This document shows positions 34,813-43,342 of a DNA stretch of 64,000 nucleotides, one piece after another (within the stretch, counting starts at the first letter, position 1; the number at the start of each line of letters is the position of its first letter). The notes below the pieces were generated by a model. That model was given only the letters and a program-made list of their open reading frames with translations. It was not told the DNA's origin and did no database searches. Position numbers and translations under genes: made by a program. Origin of the DNA: Calditrichota bacterium (GTDB lineage Bacteria > Zhuqueibacterota > Zhuqueibacteria > Zhuqueibacterales > Geothermadaptataceae); assembly GCA_008501765.1 (NCBI GenBank), contig QQUE01000013.1:62001-126000 (forward strand), given 5' to 3'.

Positions 34813-37230
34813 ATGTCATCTCAAAATATAAAAACCAAAATTTACCGCTGGCACCATCGATTAAATGGCAGCATGACCGAATACGATCTTTCTGCGTATC
34901 AGCATCAATTATCAGAAATTCGTGCTCAAATTACACAAATTGAAAATAGGAATAATTCAGCACTGCGCCAAAGTGCAGAAAAATTTAAAAATACCGCGCA
35001 TGCAGGCCGATCACTGGAAAGCTTGATGGTCGAGTCATTCGCGCTCGTTTATGAAACCATTCGACGGCAGTTGCATTTGCATGCTTTCGATGAACAACTT
35101 ATCGCCGGGCTTGTGTTGCATCAGGGGAAAATTGCAGAAATGCAAACCGGGGAGGGAAAAACTCTGGCTGCTGTTTTTCCGGTTTGCCTCAATGCGCTCA
35201 CCGGAAAAGGTGTGCACGTTCTGACATTCAACGACTATCTCGCCCGCCGGGATGCACAGTGGATGGGACCGGTTTACAAGGCGCTCGGATTCAGCATCGC
35301 TTTTGTTCAGGAAGGGATGTCTATCCAGGCGAAAAGACAAGCGTATCTTGCGGATATTACATACCTCACGGCGAAAGAATCCGGTTTTGATTATCTGCGA
35401 GATACTTTGTGCCGGGCCGAGGAAGATACCGTTCACCGTGAATTTCATTTTGCGCTCATCGATGAGGCCGATTCGATCCTTATCGACGAAGCACGAATTC
35501 CGTTGGTCATCGCCGGCTCTTCCGCTAGCAAAAGATTTAATGAGCAGGAATTGGCTGAACTCGCACAAAGTCTTGATCAAAAACACCACCTGGAATTTGA
35601 TGAGTTTGGACGCAATTTTAATTTCACCGACGCCGGGGTACAATTCGTCGAGCAAAATTTGCAATGCGGCAATCTGTTTCATGCAGAAAATATCGATTTA
35701 ATGACGCGATTAAATTGCGCTATCCATGCGACTTTTTTCTTGCAGCGGGATGTGGATTATATTGTTCGCGGCAATGAAATTGAGCTGGTTGACGGATTTA
35801 CCGGGCGGGTGGCTGATAAACGACGCTGGCCGGATGGTTTGCAAAGAGCGCTGGAAGCCAAAGAAAAAATCAACAAGCAGTCCGGGGGAGCGATTTTAAA
35901 TTCACTCACCCTGCAACACTTCATCAATTTATATCCGAAAATTGCAGGCATGACGGCCACGGCCCAGGTGGCGGAAGATGAATTTAAACATTTCTATAAT
36001 CTGACCACCGTGGTAATTCCCTCTCATAAACCATGTATCCGCGAGGATTTTACGGACGTCGTGTTCGCAACAAAATCTGCAAAATCACAGGCTTTGATAG
36101 CGGAAATTTCAGCTATTCACGATTCCGGCCGGCCGATTCTCGTTGGCACCGCCAGTATCGATGAATCGGAGCAACTGGCTGCAGCATTGCATAAAAATGC
36201 GATAAGCTGTACGGTTCTCAATGCGAAAAATGATACGTATGAGGCTGAAATTATCGCAGAAGCGGGCCGTCTCCACGCCGTAACTATCTCGACAAATATG
36301 GCCGGCCGCGGCGTTGATATTGTGCTTGGCGCTGCAAATGAAGATGAAAAAATCAAAGTTGTTGCGCTGGGAGGTTTGTATGTTATCGGCACCGGCAGGC
36401 ATGAAAGTTTGCGTATCGATAAACAACTGCGCGGTCGGGCCGGGCGGCAAGGTGATCCCGGATCATCGCGCTTTTACATTTGCATGGAAGATGCTATTTT
36501 TATAAAATATAAGCTGCTCGATTTGCTGCCAAAAAAATTAAAATCGGCAGCCGTTGCGGAGAGAACCATCCAGCACATTGTTAAAAAGAAAATTCATATC
36601 CTGCAAAAAATTATTGAGGGGCAAAATCTGGAAATTAAAAAAACGTTGAATCAATACGCCTCACTTATCGAGCAGCAAAGGAAAGTTTTGTATCGAAAGC
36701 GAAAGGAAATAATGGTTCAAAAAAGTGGGGCTGAGTTTTATAAAAATAATGCGCCGCAGCAGTATAAGTTACTACGCGCTCGGTTGGGGGAAGAGCAGAT
36801 TTTGAACATTTGCACGCTGATCACGATCCATTATATTGATAAATTCTGGAGTGCCCATCTCGCCGATATAAACGATATCCGTGAAGGCATTCATCTTGTT
36901 CGCCTCGGTGGACAGAAGCCGGAATTTGAATTTCAGAAACTGGCAGTCAAACGATTTACAAACCTTCTGGTTGAACTCGAGACTGAAATCCTGCGAATAT
37001 TTAATACACTTCAAGTGCAGGGAAACAAGGTGGATCTGGAAAGTGTCGGCATTAAAGCGCCATCCGCGACATGGACTTATTTAATCAACGACAATCCCTT
37101 TGAAAATATGTTTGGAACCAGTCTTATTGGCAGCGCCAACATGGGACTTTCCATTGCCGCCGCTGCCTGGACGCCGCTGCTGGTTCTTTACATGCTGTGG
37201 AAAAAAATGACCCGAAAAGTGATGAATTGA
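34813..37230 (+). CDS. SecA-like preprotein translocase ATPase with C-terminal membrane segment
   Basis: 805 residues, AGGAA upstream. SecA signatures in order: MQTGEGKTLAAVFP (Walker A), FNDYLARRDAQWMG, DEADSILIDEARIPLVI (Walker B and following), VDGFTGRVADKRRWPDGL, TNMAGRGVDIVLG and the arginine finger region QLRGRAGRQGDPGSSRFY, then a helical scaffold with KFWSAHLADINDIREGIHL. The usual C-terminal linker and zinc-binding CxC motif are missing; instead the chain ends with a hydrophobic helix (SIAAAAWTPLLVLYMLW) and basic tail. Probably an accessory SecA paralogue. Confidence 0.88.
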   Translation: MSSQNIKTKIYRWHHRLNGSMTEYDLSAYQHQLSEIRAQITQIENRNNSALRQSAEKFKNTAHAGRSLESLMVESFALVYETIRRQLHLHAFDEQLIAGLVLHQGKIAEMQTGEGKTLAAVFPVCLNALTGKGVHVLTFNDYLARRDAQWMGPVYKALGFSIAFVQEGMSIQAKRQAYLADITYLTAKESGFDYLRDTLCRAEEDTVHREFHFALIDEADSILIDEARIPLVIAGSSASKRFNEQELAELAQSLDQKHHLEFDEFGRNFNFTDAGVQFVEQNLQCGNLFHAENIDLMTRLNCAIHATFFLQRDVDYIVRGNEIELVDGFTGRVADKRRWPDGLQRALEAKEKINKQSGGAILNSLTLQHFINLYPKIAGMTATAQVAEDEFKHFYNLTTVVIPSHKPCIREDFTDVVFATKSAKSQALIAEISAIHDSGRPILVGTASIDESEQLAAALHKNAISCTVLNAKNDTYEAEIIAEAGRLHAVTISTNMAGRGVDIVLGAANEDEKIKVVALGGLYVIGTGRHESLRIDKQLRGRAGRQGDPGSSRFYICMEDAIFIKYKLLDLLPKKLKSAAVAERTIQHIVKKKIHILQKIIEGQNLEIKKTLNQYASLIEQQRKVLYRKRKEIMVQKSGAEFYKNNAPQQYKLLRARLGEEQILNICTLITIHYIDKFWSAHLADINDIREGIHLVRLGGQKPEFEFQKLAVKRFTNLLVELETEILRIFNTLQVQGNKVDLESVGIKAPSATWTYLINDNPFENMFGTSLIGSANMGLSIAAAAWTPLLVLYMLWKKMTRKVMN

Positions 37231-37278
37231 TCCCGGGACTGTAGAAATATATCTGCGTGAACAGGCAAGTTTTTTTGC

Positions 37279-37305
37279 TTGATCACGATCTTTTGATCAA
37301 TTTTT
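37279..37305 (+). terminator. Probable rho-independent terminator after the SecA paralogue
   Basis: TTGATCA and TGATCAA around an 8-base loop, followed directly by TTTTT, about 50 bases after the stop. The stem is short, so confidence is moderate. Confidence 0.55.
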
Positions 37306-37443
37306 CTCGGCAAAAATGAGTCAGCGGGCCATTTTTGTATTAAACTGTTTGCTCATTTAAGTAAAATTACTTTATTCACAATACCCATTGAACAGATTTA
37401 CCATTTTTACGTTTAAAAAACGGACTTAATCTCAGGTATTATA

Positions 37444-38757
37444 ATGCGGCTTATTCGACTTTTAAAAAAAGATTTAGCTCAGGAAACGAAAACCTGGGTT
37501 AGTAACGGCATTATTTCCAAAGAACAGGCTGATGCTATCTGCTCCCATTATGGAATTGATATTCACGATCAGAACAGCCCTTTTTATGGTTATTCTGTGC
37601 TTATAACATTGGCATATTTATTTCTCGGAATGGCCGTCATAACGCTCATTGGCGCCAACTGGGAAGATATTCCGCGGGCAGTGCGCATGCTTGGCCTGGT
37701 GGGATTCACATTGGGCATAAATTTATATGGTCTGAAAAAATACAAAATGGGGGAAACGAATGCAGCCGTTGGTTGGTTCTTTCTGGGTGGATTGTTTTAC
37801 GGTGCTTCGATCATGCTTATCGCACAAATATATCATATTGGTGAGCATTTCCCCGATGGCGTCTTTTGGTGGGCGATCGGTGTGCTGCCGCTGGCCCTGC
37901 TGCTCGAAAGCGTTGTTTTGATGATTTTAGCCGGCACATTGGCTTTTCTCTGGTTTTTTATGGAATCGTCGCTCAATTTCTATCCCCTGCTTTTTCCTTT
38001 GTTTTTAGCCGCTTTCACCTGGCAACTCATACGTGGAAAACAAAGTTATGTGCTGTTTATCGGTCTGATAATGGGCGTTGTTTTTTGGATGGAATACACA
38101 CTTGCCTGGTATCTCAATGATTATCCCGGTTTTTATTTCGGCAGTGAAAATATAATATTTGGCGCTGGAATATTTCTGGCGCTGCATGGTTTGGCGAAAT
38201 GGCTGATGCGCAGAAAACACCATAATTTAATTGATTACGGCACTTTGCTGGGAATTTGGACTTTGCGTTTTGGTATCATTCTGTTTTTTGTGCTGAGTTT
38301 CGAAGAACCCTGGGTAGAGCTGCTCAAAACAGCCTGGAAAAAGCCGGGATTAATTTTTGCTTTGGCTGCCTGCCTGGCGGCCGTCGCCATTGGTTTTGCA
38401 TTTAAAGCGAACAAACAATTAATTTCCACCACTTTTTTTTCTGTGCTTTATCTGGGAAGTCTCGCTGTTTTATTAGTGGATAAAAATACCGAAACCGCGC
38501 TATCATTTCAGGTATTCGATAATGTTATTCTGCTGGCAATGGGAATCTGGCTGATAGTTCAGGGAATAAAAAGCAGTATTTCTCATTATTTTTTTCTCGG
38601 TATTGTTACTATTCTTTTAACCGGTTTGCTGCGCTACATCGATTTTGTCGGCGACTATGTAGGCGCCACGATCCTTTTCACTGTTTTCGCTGCCATATTG
38701 CTGTCCGCTGCGAAATACTGGAAATCGCAGCACGATATTCCGGGAGATAAAAAATGA
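37444..38757 (+). CDS. DUF2157 multi-pass membrane protein
   Basis: 437 residues. A soluble N-terminus (about 1-55) typical of DUF2157 (WVSNGIISKEQADAICSHYG) leads into roughly eleven or twelve hydrophobic helices, for example VLITLAYLFLGMAVITLIGA and NWEDIPRAVRMLGLVGFTLG. Members are inner-membrane proteins without known function, often paired with GDYXXLXY proteins. Its stop overlaps the start of exactly such a gene by four bases (ATGA), indicating a conserved functional pair. Confidence 0.88.
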   Translation: MRLIRLLKKDLAQETKTWVSNGIISKEQADAICSHYGIDIHDQNSPFYGYSVLITLAYLFLGMAVITLIGANWEDIPRAVRMLGLVGFTLGINLYGLKKYKMGETNAAVGWFFLGGLFYGASIMLIAQIYHIGEHFPDGVFWWAIGVLPLALLLESVVLMILAGTLAFLWFFMESSLNFYPLLFPLFLAAFTWQLIRGKQSYVLFIGLIMGVVFWMEYTLAWYLNDYPGFYFGSENIIFGAGIFLALHGLAKWLMRRKHHNLIDYGTLLGIWTLRFGIILFFVLSFEEPWVELLKTAWKKPGLIFALAACLAAVAIGFAFKANKQLISTTFFSVLYLGSLAVLLVDKNTETALSFQVFDNVILLAMGIWLIVQGIKSSISHYFFLGIVTILLTGLLRYIDFVGDYVGATILFTVFAAILLSAAKYWKSQHDIPGDKK

Positions 38758-39275
38758 ATAAAAAATATTTATTAAGTGGCCTGGTGGTCGTGATTTTATT
38801 TCAAATATGCGTGCTCGGTGGTGAATATTTAAACGCCGTTTACCCATTATGGACCGGGCAGGAAATTAAACTCCGGATAGTGCCCGTCGACCCGCGCAGC
38901 CCATTTCGCGGTAATTACCTCCGTCTGCGGTATGGTATCAGCACAATTGCAAAAAGTGAACTTGGGCAAATTGAGCGACCGAGAAATAATGAAATAATTT
39001 ATATTTCCCTGCAGCCTGGGCATGATGGCTTTTATGAATTTGCCGCTGCCAGTCTGGATATCCCGCAAGATAGACTCTTCATTCGCGGCAGAATTCAAAA
39101 CCCGCGTTGGAGAAAAGATGTGCCGGAATATACAGTATTCTTTGGTATTGAGGCCTGGTTTGCCTCAGAAGAGAAGGTGGATGCGCTGGACAAAGAACTG
39201 CGGAGAAATGGTGTAGCCGTAGTTGTGGTGGCAAAAAATGGCAAAGCCGCATTGAAAAATGTCTATGCTGAGTGA
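38754..39275 (+). CDS. GDYXXLXY domain membrane-anchored protein
   Basis: 173 residues. Translation is coupled to the DUF2157 gene (overlapping ATGA, GGGAG upstream). An N-terminal membrane helix (LLSGLVVVILFQICVLGG) is followed by the family motif, here RGNYLRLRYG instead of GDYxxLxY. The remainder is a small extracytoplasmic beta domain. Function unknown; the fixed partnership with DUF2157 suggests a two-part membrane complex. Confidence 0.88.
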   Translation: MNKKYLLSGLVVVILFQICVLGGEYLNAVYPLWTGQEIKLRIVPVDPRSPFRGNYLRLRYGISTIAKSELGQIERPRNNEIIYISLQPGHDGFYEFAAASLDIPQDRLFIRGRIQNPRWRKDVPEYTVFFGIEAWFASEEKVDALDKELRRNGVAVVVVAKNGKAALKNVYAE

Positions 39276-39471
39276 ATATAAATCTACAAAGTCTTGCATT
39301 TTAGCTTGCTGCACGTAAGTAGGGGGTGCCTTTCAATTCTCCTCCAATTTTATATTCAGAGATTACAAATTGTCCTATTTATCACATTTATAAATATTTG
39401 GATTACAGAAAAAATAAAATGAATACAATAAAATTCCATAAAACTTCATCAGAGGAAGGATTCGCGGGCAC

Positions 39472-41019
39472 ATGAGTAAAAAATCAAAGAAGAAAGAAAA
39501 ATCGAATGAACCACTTTTTACACGTTTTTTAACCAAAGTAGAGGTCGCTGGCAATGCGCTACCGCATCCGGCAGTAATATTTGCTTTGTTTGCGATCACT
39601 ACCGTTTTTCTCTCCGGTTTGGCCGCTGCGTTCGATTGGCAGGCAGTCCACCCGACTACCAAAGAAGTCATCCAGCCATTTAATTTGCTCAGCAAAGTTG
39701 GCCTGCATCGTATTTTGCTCGAAATGGTTGTAAACTATACTAATTTCGCACCACTTGGTATCGTAATCGTGGCCATGCTCGGTATCGGCATTGCGGAAAA
39801 AAGCGGCCTGATTACGGCCGGCATCAGGCTTTTGGTGATGTCTGCCCCCAAACGCTTGCTTACACTCATTCTCGTTTTTTCAGGTGTGATGTCCAACGTC
39901 GGCAGCGACGTCGGTTATGTTCTGCTCATTCCCCTCGCCGGTGTGATTTTTATCGCAGTTGGCCGCCACCCGATAGCTGGAATGGCAGCGGCTTTTGCCG
40001 GTGTTTCCGGGGGATTTAGCGCAAACTTACTGCTCGGAACCGTCGATCCGCTTCTGGCTGGATTATCGGAAGAAGCGGCGCACATCGTTGATCCTTCGGT
40101 TTTGGTAAACCCGACTGCCAATTATTATTTTATGGTTGTTTCCACATTTATAATCACAGTTGCGGGCACCTGGGTTACAGAAAAAATTGTAGTGCCGCGA
40201 CTCGGTGAATGGAAATCCGATGCGCCAACCGAAACAATTGACGAGCTGGGCCCAAAAGAAAAACGCGGCTTGCGCTGGGCATTGGTAACCGCACTCATTT
40301 TGACAGCCATGATTTTAATTGGAATTATTCCCGAAGCTGGTTATTTGCGCGCTGCTGACGGCAGCATTTTAACCTCACCGCTGATCAAAGGAGTCGTTGC
40401 TTTTCTTCTCATTACAGCTGGCTTGACCGGGCTAGCTTACGGATTTGCGGCCGGTACATTTAAAAACGATGACGATGTGGTCAATGGCATGGGGGAGGCC
40501 ATGAAATCGTTGGGGCTTTATCTGGTATTGGTGTTTTTTGCCGCACAGTTTGTCGCTTATTTTAAGTGGAGCAATCTTGGAGTTATCATCGCGATTAAGG
40601 GCGCCAACACACTCTCCAGCATGGGACTTGGTGTCATTCCCCTGATGATAATGTTCATCATTCTGTCCGCTTCTATCAACATGCTCATGGGCAGCGCCTC
40701 GGCGAAATGGGCGCTCATCGCGCCGATTTTTGTGCCGATGTTCATGCTTTTGGGTTACTCACCGGAATTGACGCAAGTGGTTTACCGCATTGGTGACAGC
40801 ATCACCAATGTCATTTCCCCGATGATGAGTTTCTTCGCCCTGATCATTGCGTTCTTCCAGAAATACGACGCCAAAGCCGGCATCGGCACTGTCATGGCGA
40901 CGATGCTGCCTTATTCGCTGGTGTTTTTCGTTTTCTGGGCTGTGTTATTGGTCATTTGGATTTCATTTAGTTTGCCGCTGGGTCCGGGTGCAGGGTTGTT
41001 TTATCAGATGCCGGGGTAA
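39472..41019 (+). CDS. AbgT family transporter
   Basis: 515 residues with GAGGAAGG upstream. The N-terminus is basic, then [20 protein letters not shown] begins the AbgT pattern, with about twelve membrane helices and two re-entrant regions. Conserved segments include [39 protein letters not shown] and [20 protein letters not shown]. Family members import p-aminobenzoyl-glutamate or expel sulfonamides and p-aminobenzoate using proton or sodium gradients. No abgAB hydrolase genes are next to it, so direction and substrate cannot be told. Confidence 0.93.
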   Translation: MSKKSKKKEKSNEPLFTRFLTKVEVAGNALPHPAVIFALFAITTVFLSGLAAAFDWQAVHPTTKEVIQPFNLLSKVGLHRILLEMVVNYTNFAPLGIVIVAMLGIGIAEKSGLITAGIRLLVMSAPKRLLTLILVFSGVMSNVGSDVGYVLLIPLAGVIFIAVGRHPIAGMAAAFAGVSGGFSANLLLGTVDPLLAGLSEEAAHIVDPSVLVNPTANYYFMVVSTFIITVAGTWVTEKIVVPRLGEWKSDAPTETIDELGPKEKRGLRWALVTALILTAMILIGIIPEAGYLRAADGSILTSPLIKGVVAFLLITAGLTGLAYGFAAGTFKNDDDVVNGMGEAMKSLGLYLVLVFFAAQFVAYFKWSNLGVIIAIKGANTLSSMGLGVIPLMIMFIILSASINMLMGSASAKWALIAPIFVPMFMLLGYSPELTQVVYRIGDSITNVISPMMSFFALIIAFFQKYDAKAGIGTVMATMLPYSLVFFVFWAVLLVIWISFSLPLGPGAGLFYQMPG

Positions 41020-41058
41020 ATCGGTCGCTTCGATGGGATTGAAACATTTTAGAAAGAC

Positions 41059-41090
41059 GCAGCAATTTCGCGATTGCCGCCTCTTTTTTT
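41059..41090 (+). terminator. Rho-independent terminator after the AbgT transporter
   Basis: GCAGCAATTTCGCGATTGCCGC hairpin (stem GCAAT/ATTGC extended by flanking GC) followed by CTCTTTTTTT, 40 bases after the stop. Confidence 0.75.
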
Positions 41091-41198
41091 ATTGTCAGAA
41101 TAGAACTTCTGGCGTTACCTGAACGGATTAATTATGCTCAAGTAGCAATGCTAAAACGTTATTTAACCTAAATTTTAAACCTATTCCCGGAGGTTTTA

Positions 41199-42473
41199 AT
41201 GAGCAAGAGTAAAAACACATTCTACACTGCACTACTCTTTCTAACAACATCACTCGTATTTGGACAATCTGAGGCCACAGTTCAATTCCTGTTAATTAAT
41301 CCATCGAATGTGGCAATGGGAAAAGGGGGTGCTTCGGTTGTTAATGCATATTATGACCCTTCATCAGTTCTTTTTAATCCAGCCAATATTGCTGATTTGT
41401 ATATCGACAAAAAATATAGCATTGTTGGGCAAACACATCTTAAGAGTTCAGGCTGGCTGCCACAACTTATGTCAGATTTAAGCTATACTTCCCTGACTAA
41501 CCAATACGGCTTCAAGATTCCGAATACTCGGCTAACCTTAGCCGCTGGTTATTCCTTTATTCACTTCGACCTTGGCAAACAAAACATTAACGCTGAGGAC
41601 AGCCCCGTTACTATTGCCACATTTCATGCAAAAGAAAATGCTCATGTTTTTACATTGGGTATGAATTACGAGTATTACATAAAATTAAATGTGGGATTTA
41701 ATGCTAAGAAATTTACTTCAAAACTGACTCCACCACAGCCGGCTTCCGCCACTGATCCATTAGAAAATCGTTCAGTAGCAGGTTGGGGATACGACTGGGG
41801 TTACTCTATTAAGGCTCCTTTATTAGATTGGTATGATTTCAAGCAGCATTCAAAAATATTTATTCCTTTTCTAAACTTGGGTTATGGCTTTTCAAAGAGT
41901 AATATTGGCGATGAGGTTACCTATCCTGATCAAGAACAATCTGATCCTATACCCAGAATTGCCAGACAAGGTCTCAATTTGTTTGGGGGTTTAAAGATTT
42001 TGAGTAACGACTTTAACTTTGATATCTTGTCCATAAATTATTCAAGAGAATTAAGTGACTTATTAATAAATCGCTATATCGATTCTAGTGGTGAAGTCCA
42101 AATAGAATATGAAGGTGGGAATGGCAATATAAATTTTTGGGATAATATCTTCAATAAAAATATTCACATGAAAGTGATATCTGAACGTGGAATTGAAATG
42201 AATTTCATCGAAATTTTGATGGTTCGAACCGGAAAACACAGAGATATTCGTGGTAAGGTTATTTATGATACTTTCGGTTATAGTTTTCATTCAGTAGGCG
42301 CATTCAAGCTGTTAAGTTTTTTTGATCCTGGTTTAAATCAAAGTAATTCGTTATTTAACTTCCTACTTAATTCTGATATATATTTCGATTATTATAAATT
42401 AGAACCAATTAATTGTGGACACCCCCTAGATAACACCTGGCACACAAGTTTGGGTGCCAAAATTTATTTTTAG
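41199..42473 (+). CDS. PorV/PorQ-like outer-membrane barrel protein
   Basis: 424 residues with GGAGG upstream and a signal peptide ending SLVFGQ. The opening of the mature protein, INPSNVAMGKGGASVVNAYY followed by DPSSVLFNPA, is the standard start of PorV/UPF0164-type beta-barrels of the FCB group. The chain is rich in alternating strands and ends LGAKIYF. Members act in the type IX secretion system or as FadL-like transporters; here no PorU or other T9SS genes are near, so the role is open. Confidence 0.8.
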   Translation: MSKSKNTFYTALLFLTTSLVFGQSEATVQFLLINPSNVAMGKGGASVVNAYYDPSSVLFNPANIADLYIDKKYSIVGQTHLKSSGWLPQLMSDLSYTSLTNQYGFKIPNTRLTLAAGYSFIHFDLGKQNINAEDSPVTIATFHAKENAHVFTLGMNYEYYIKLNVGFNAKKFTSKLTPPQPASATDPLENRSVAGWGYDWGYSIKAPLLDWYDFKQHSKIFIPFLNLGYGFSKSNIGDEVTYPDQEQSDPIPRIARQGLNLFGGLKILSNDFNFDILSINYSRELSDLLINRYIDSSGEVQIEYEGGNGNINFWDNIFNKNIHMKVISERGIEMNFIEILMVRTGKHRDIRGKVIYDTFGYSFHSVGAFKLLSFFDPGLNQSNSLFNFLLNSDIYFDYYKLEPINCGHPLDNTWHTSLGAKIYF

Positions 42474-42596
42474 GAGTTAGGATTCGACCGGTTTAGATTT
42501 ATTTACAATGACCATCATTAACTGAAAACTGAAATTAAATCATTCATTTAGTAAAATTTAAGCCAAATCGTTGTATTTGTAGAAATTATGGTCATA

Positions 42597-43013
42597 TCAA
42601 AATTTGTAAATAAGATTAAAACCAAAATGAACTATTGAGAAAGATCGGTCAGGCGACACAATGAATTGACCAGGCGAAAAAACTGTAGTTATCTGAATTG
42701 AGCAGTAAACGAATTGACGGATTCCCCTTCTTCGACCTACAGGCTTGGAAGCTTGCTGCGCCAGGTGACGCAGCAATAAAAACCAATTACCCTTTTTTAT
42801 GCTGCCAACAATGCTTTGAACCGTCCGAGGCGTTAGGCTTACATCTGTTTCCCTCTTTGGTAATGCCGTTACACTGACCTTTTTTGGCCGCGGCGACCGA
42901 TCTTTTATCTTTGGCATCTTCGCTTTTGCAGAAGCCCTCGATTTAGCCTTGGATTTAGAATTCTTTCCGTCTTTGGCTTTTCTTTGAAGATTTTTTCTTC
43001 TTTTTTTAATCAA
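42597..43013 (-). CDS. Doubtful lysine/arginine-rich small protein
   Basis: 138 codons from a TTG without a clear ribosome binding site. The N-terminal half is very basic (KKRRKNLQRKAKDGKNSKSK, then AKSRASAKAKMPKIK), like a histone H1-like or nucleoid-associated tail; the C-terminal half shows no pattern. The base composition is higher in GC than its flanks, which favours a real or formerly real gene. I cannot name it. Confidence 0.3.
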   Translation of the reverse strand: MIKKRRKNLQRKAKDGKNSKSKAKSRASAKAKMPKIKDRSPRPKKVSVTALPKRETDVSLTPRTVQSIVGSIKKGNWFLLLRHLAQQASKPVGRRRGIRQFVYCSIQITTVFSPGQFIVSPDRSFSIVHFGFNLIYKF

Positions 43014-43042
43014 CCTTTGTTGTTATCGATTATCTCCTCAAT

Positions 43043-43058
43043 TGTCAATTTTTTGACA
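43043..43058. promoter_or_regulatory. Operator-like inverted repeat 1 upstream of TonB receptor
   Basis: TGTCAA-TTTT-TTGACA, perfect 6-bp arms. A near-identical site follows 93 bases later. Both lie 190-300 bases before the TonB receptor start. Confidence 0.45.
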
Positions 43059-43135
43059 GCCATCCTGATGACCATTGACATTACTCTAAACAGTTACAAA
43101 TTAAACAGATAGCATTGACTGTAATTATTGCGAAT

Positions 43136-43151
43136 TGTCAAAAAATTGACG
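43136..43151. promoter_or_regulatory. Operator-like inverted repeat 2 upstream of TonB receptor
   Basis: TGTCAA-AAAA-TTGACG, five of six pairs match. Same spacing and sequence as the site at 43043. Confidence 0.45.
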
Positions 43152-43342
43152 CTTCACAGATTCAATTCTATAGCCTGGTTTAATTTTACGACCTCTAACT
43201 TGCAGAAATTTATGAGTATAGAACTATAAATCATCTTCTGGCATGTTGTTTGGATTATCTAGGATTCACACAGAAAATGCGATATACCAATCCAAATTAT
43301 AGTGAAAATCCAATCCCGTTTAAAATAATCTGGAGGTGATAA

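Larger units (their letters stand above)
42474..43342. other. Long region between the PorV-like gene and TonB receptor 1
   Basis: About 870 bases. The minus strand of 42597-43013 has a lysine-rich open frame of doubtful status. Two TGTCAA-N4-TTGACA-type inverted repeats lie at 43043 and 43136. The remainder is AT-rich leader DNA. Confidence 0.5.
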
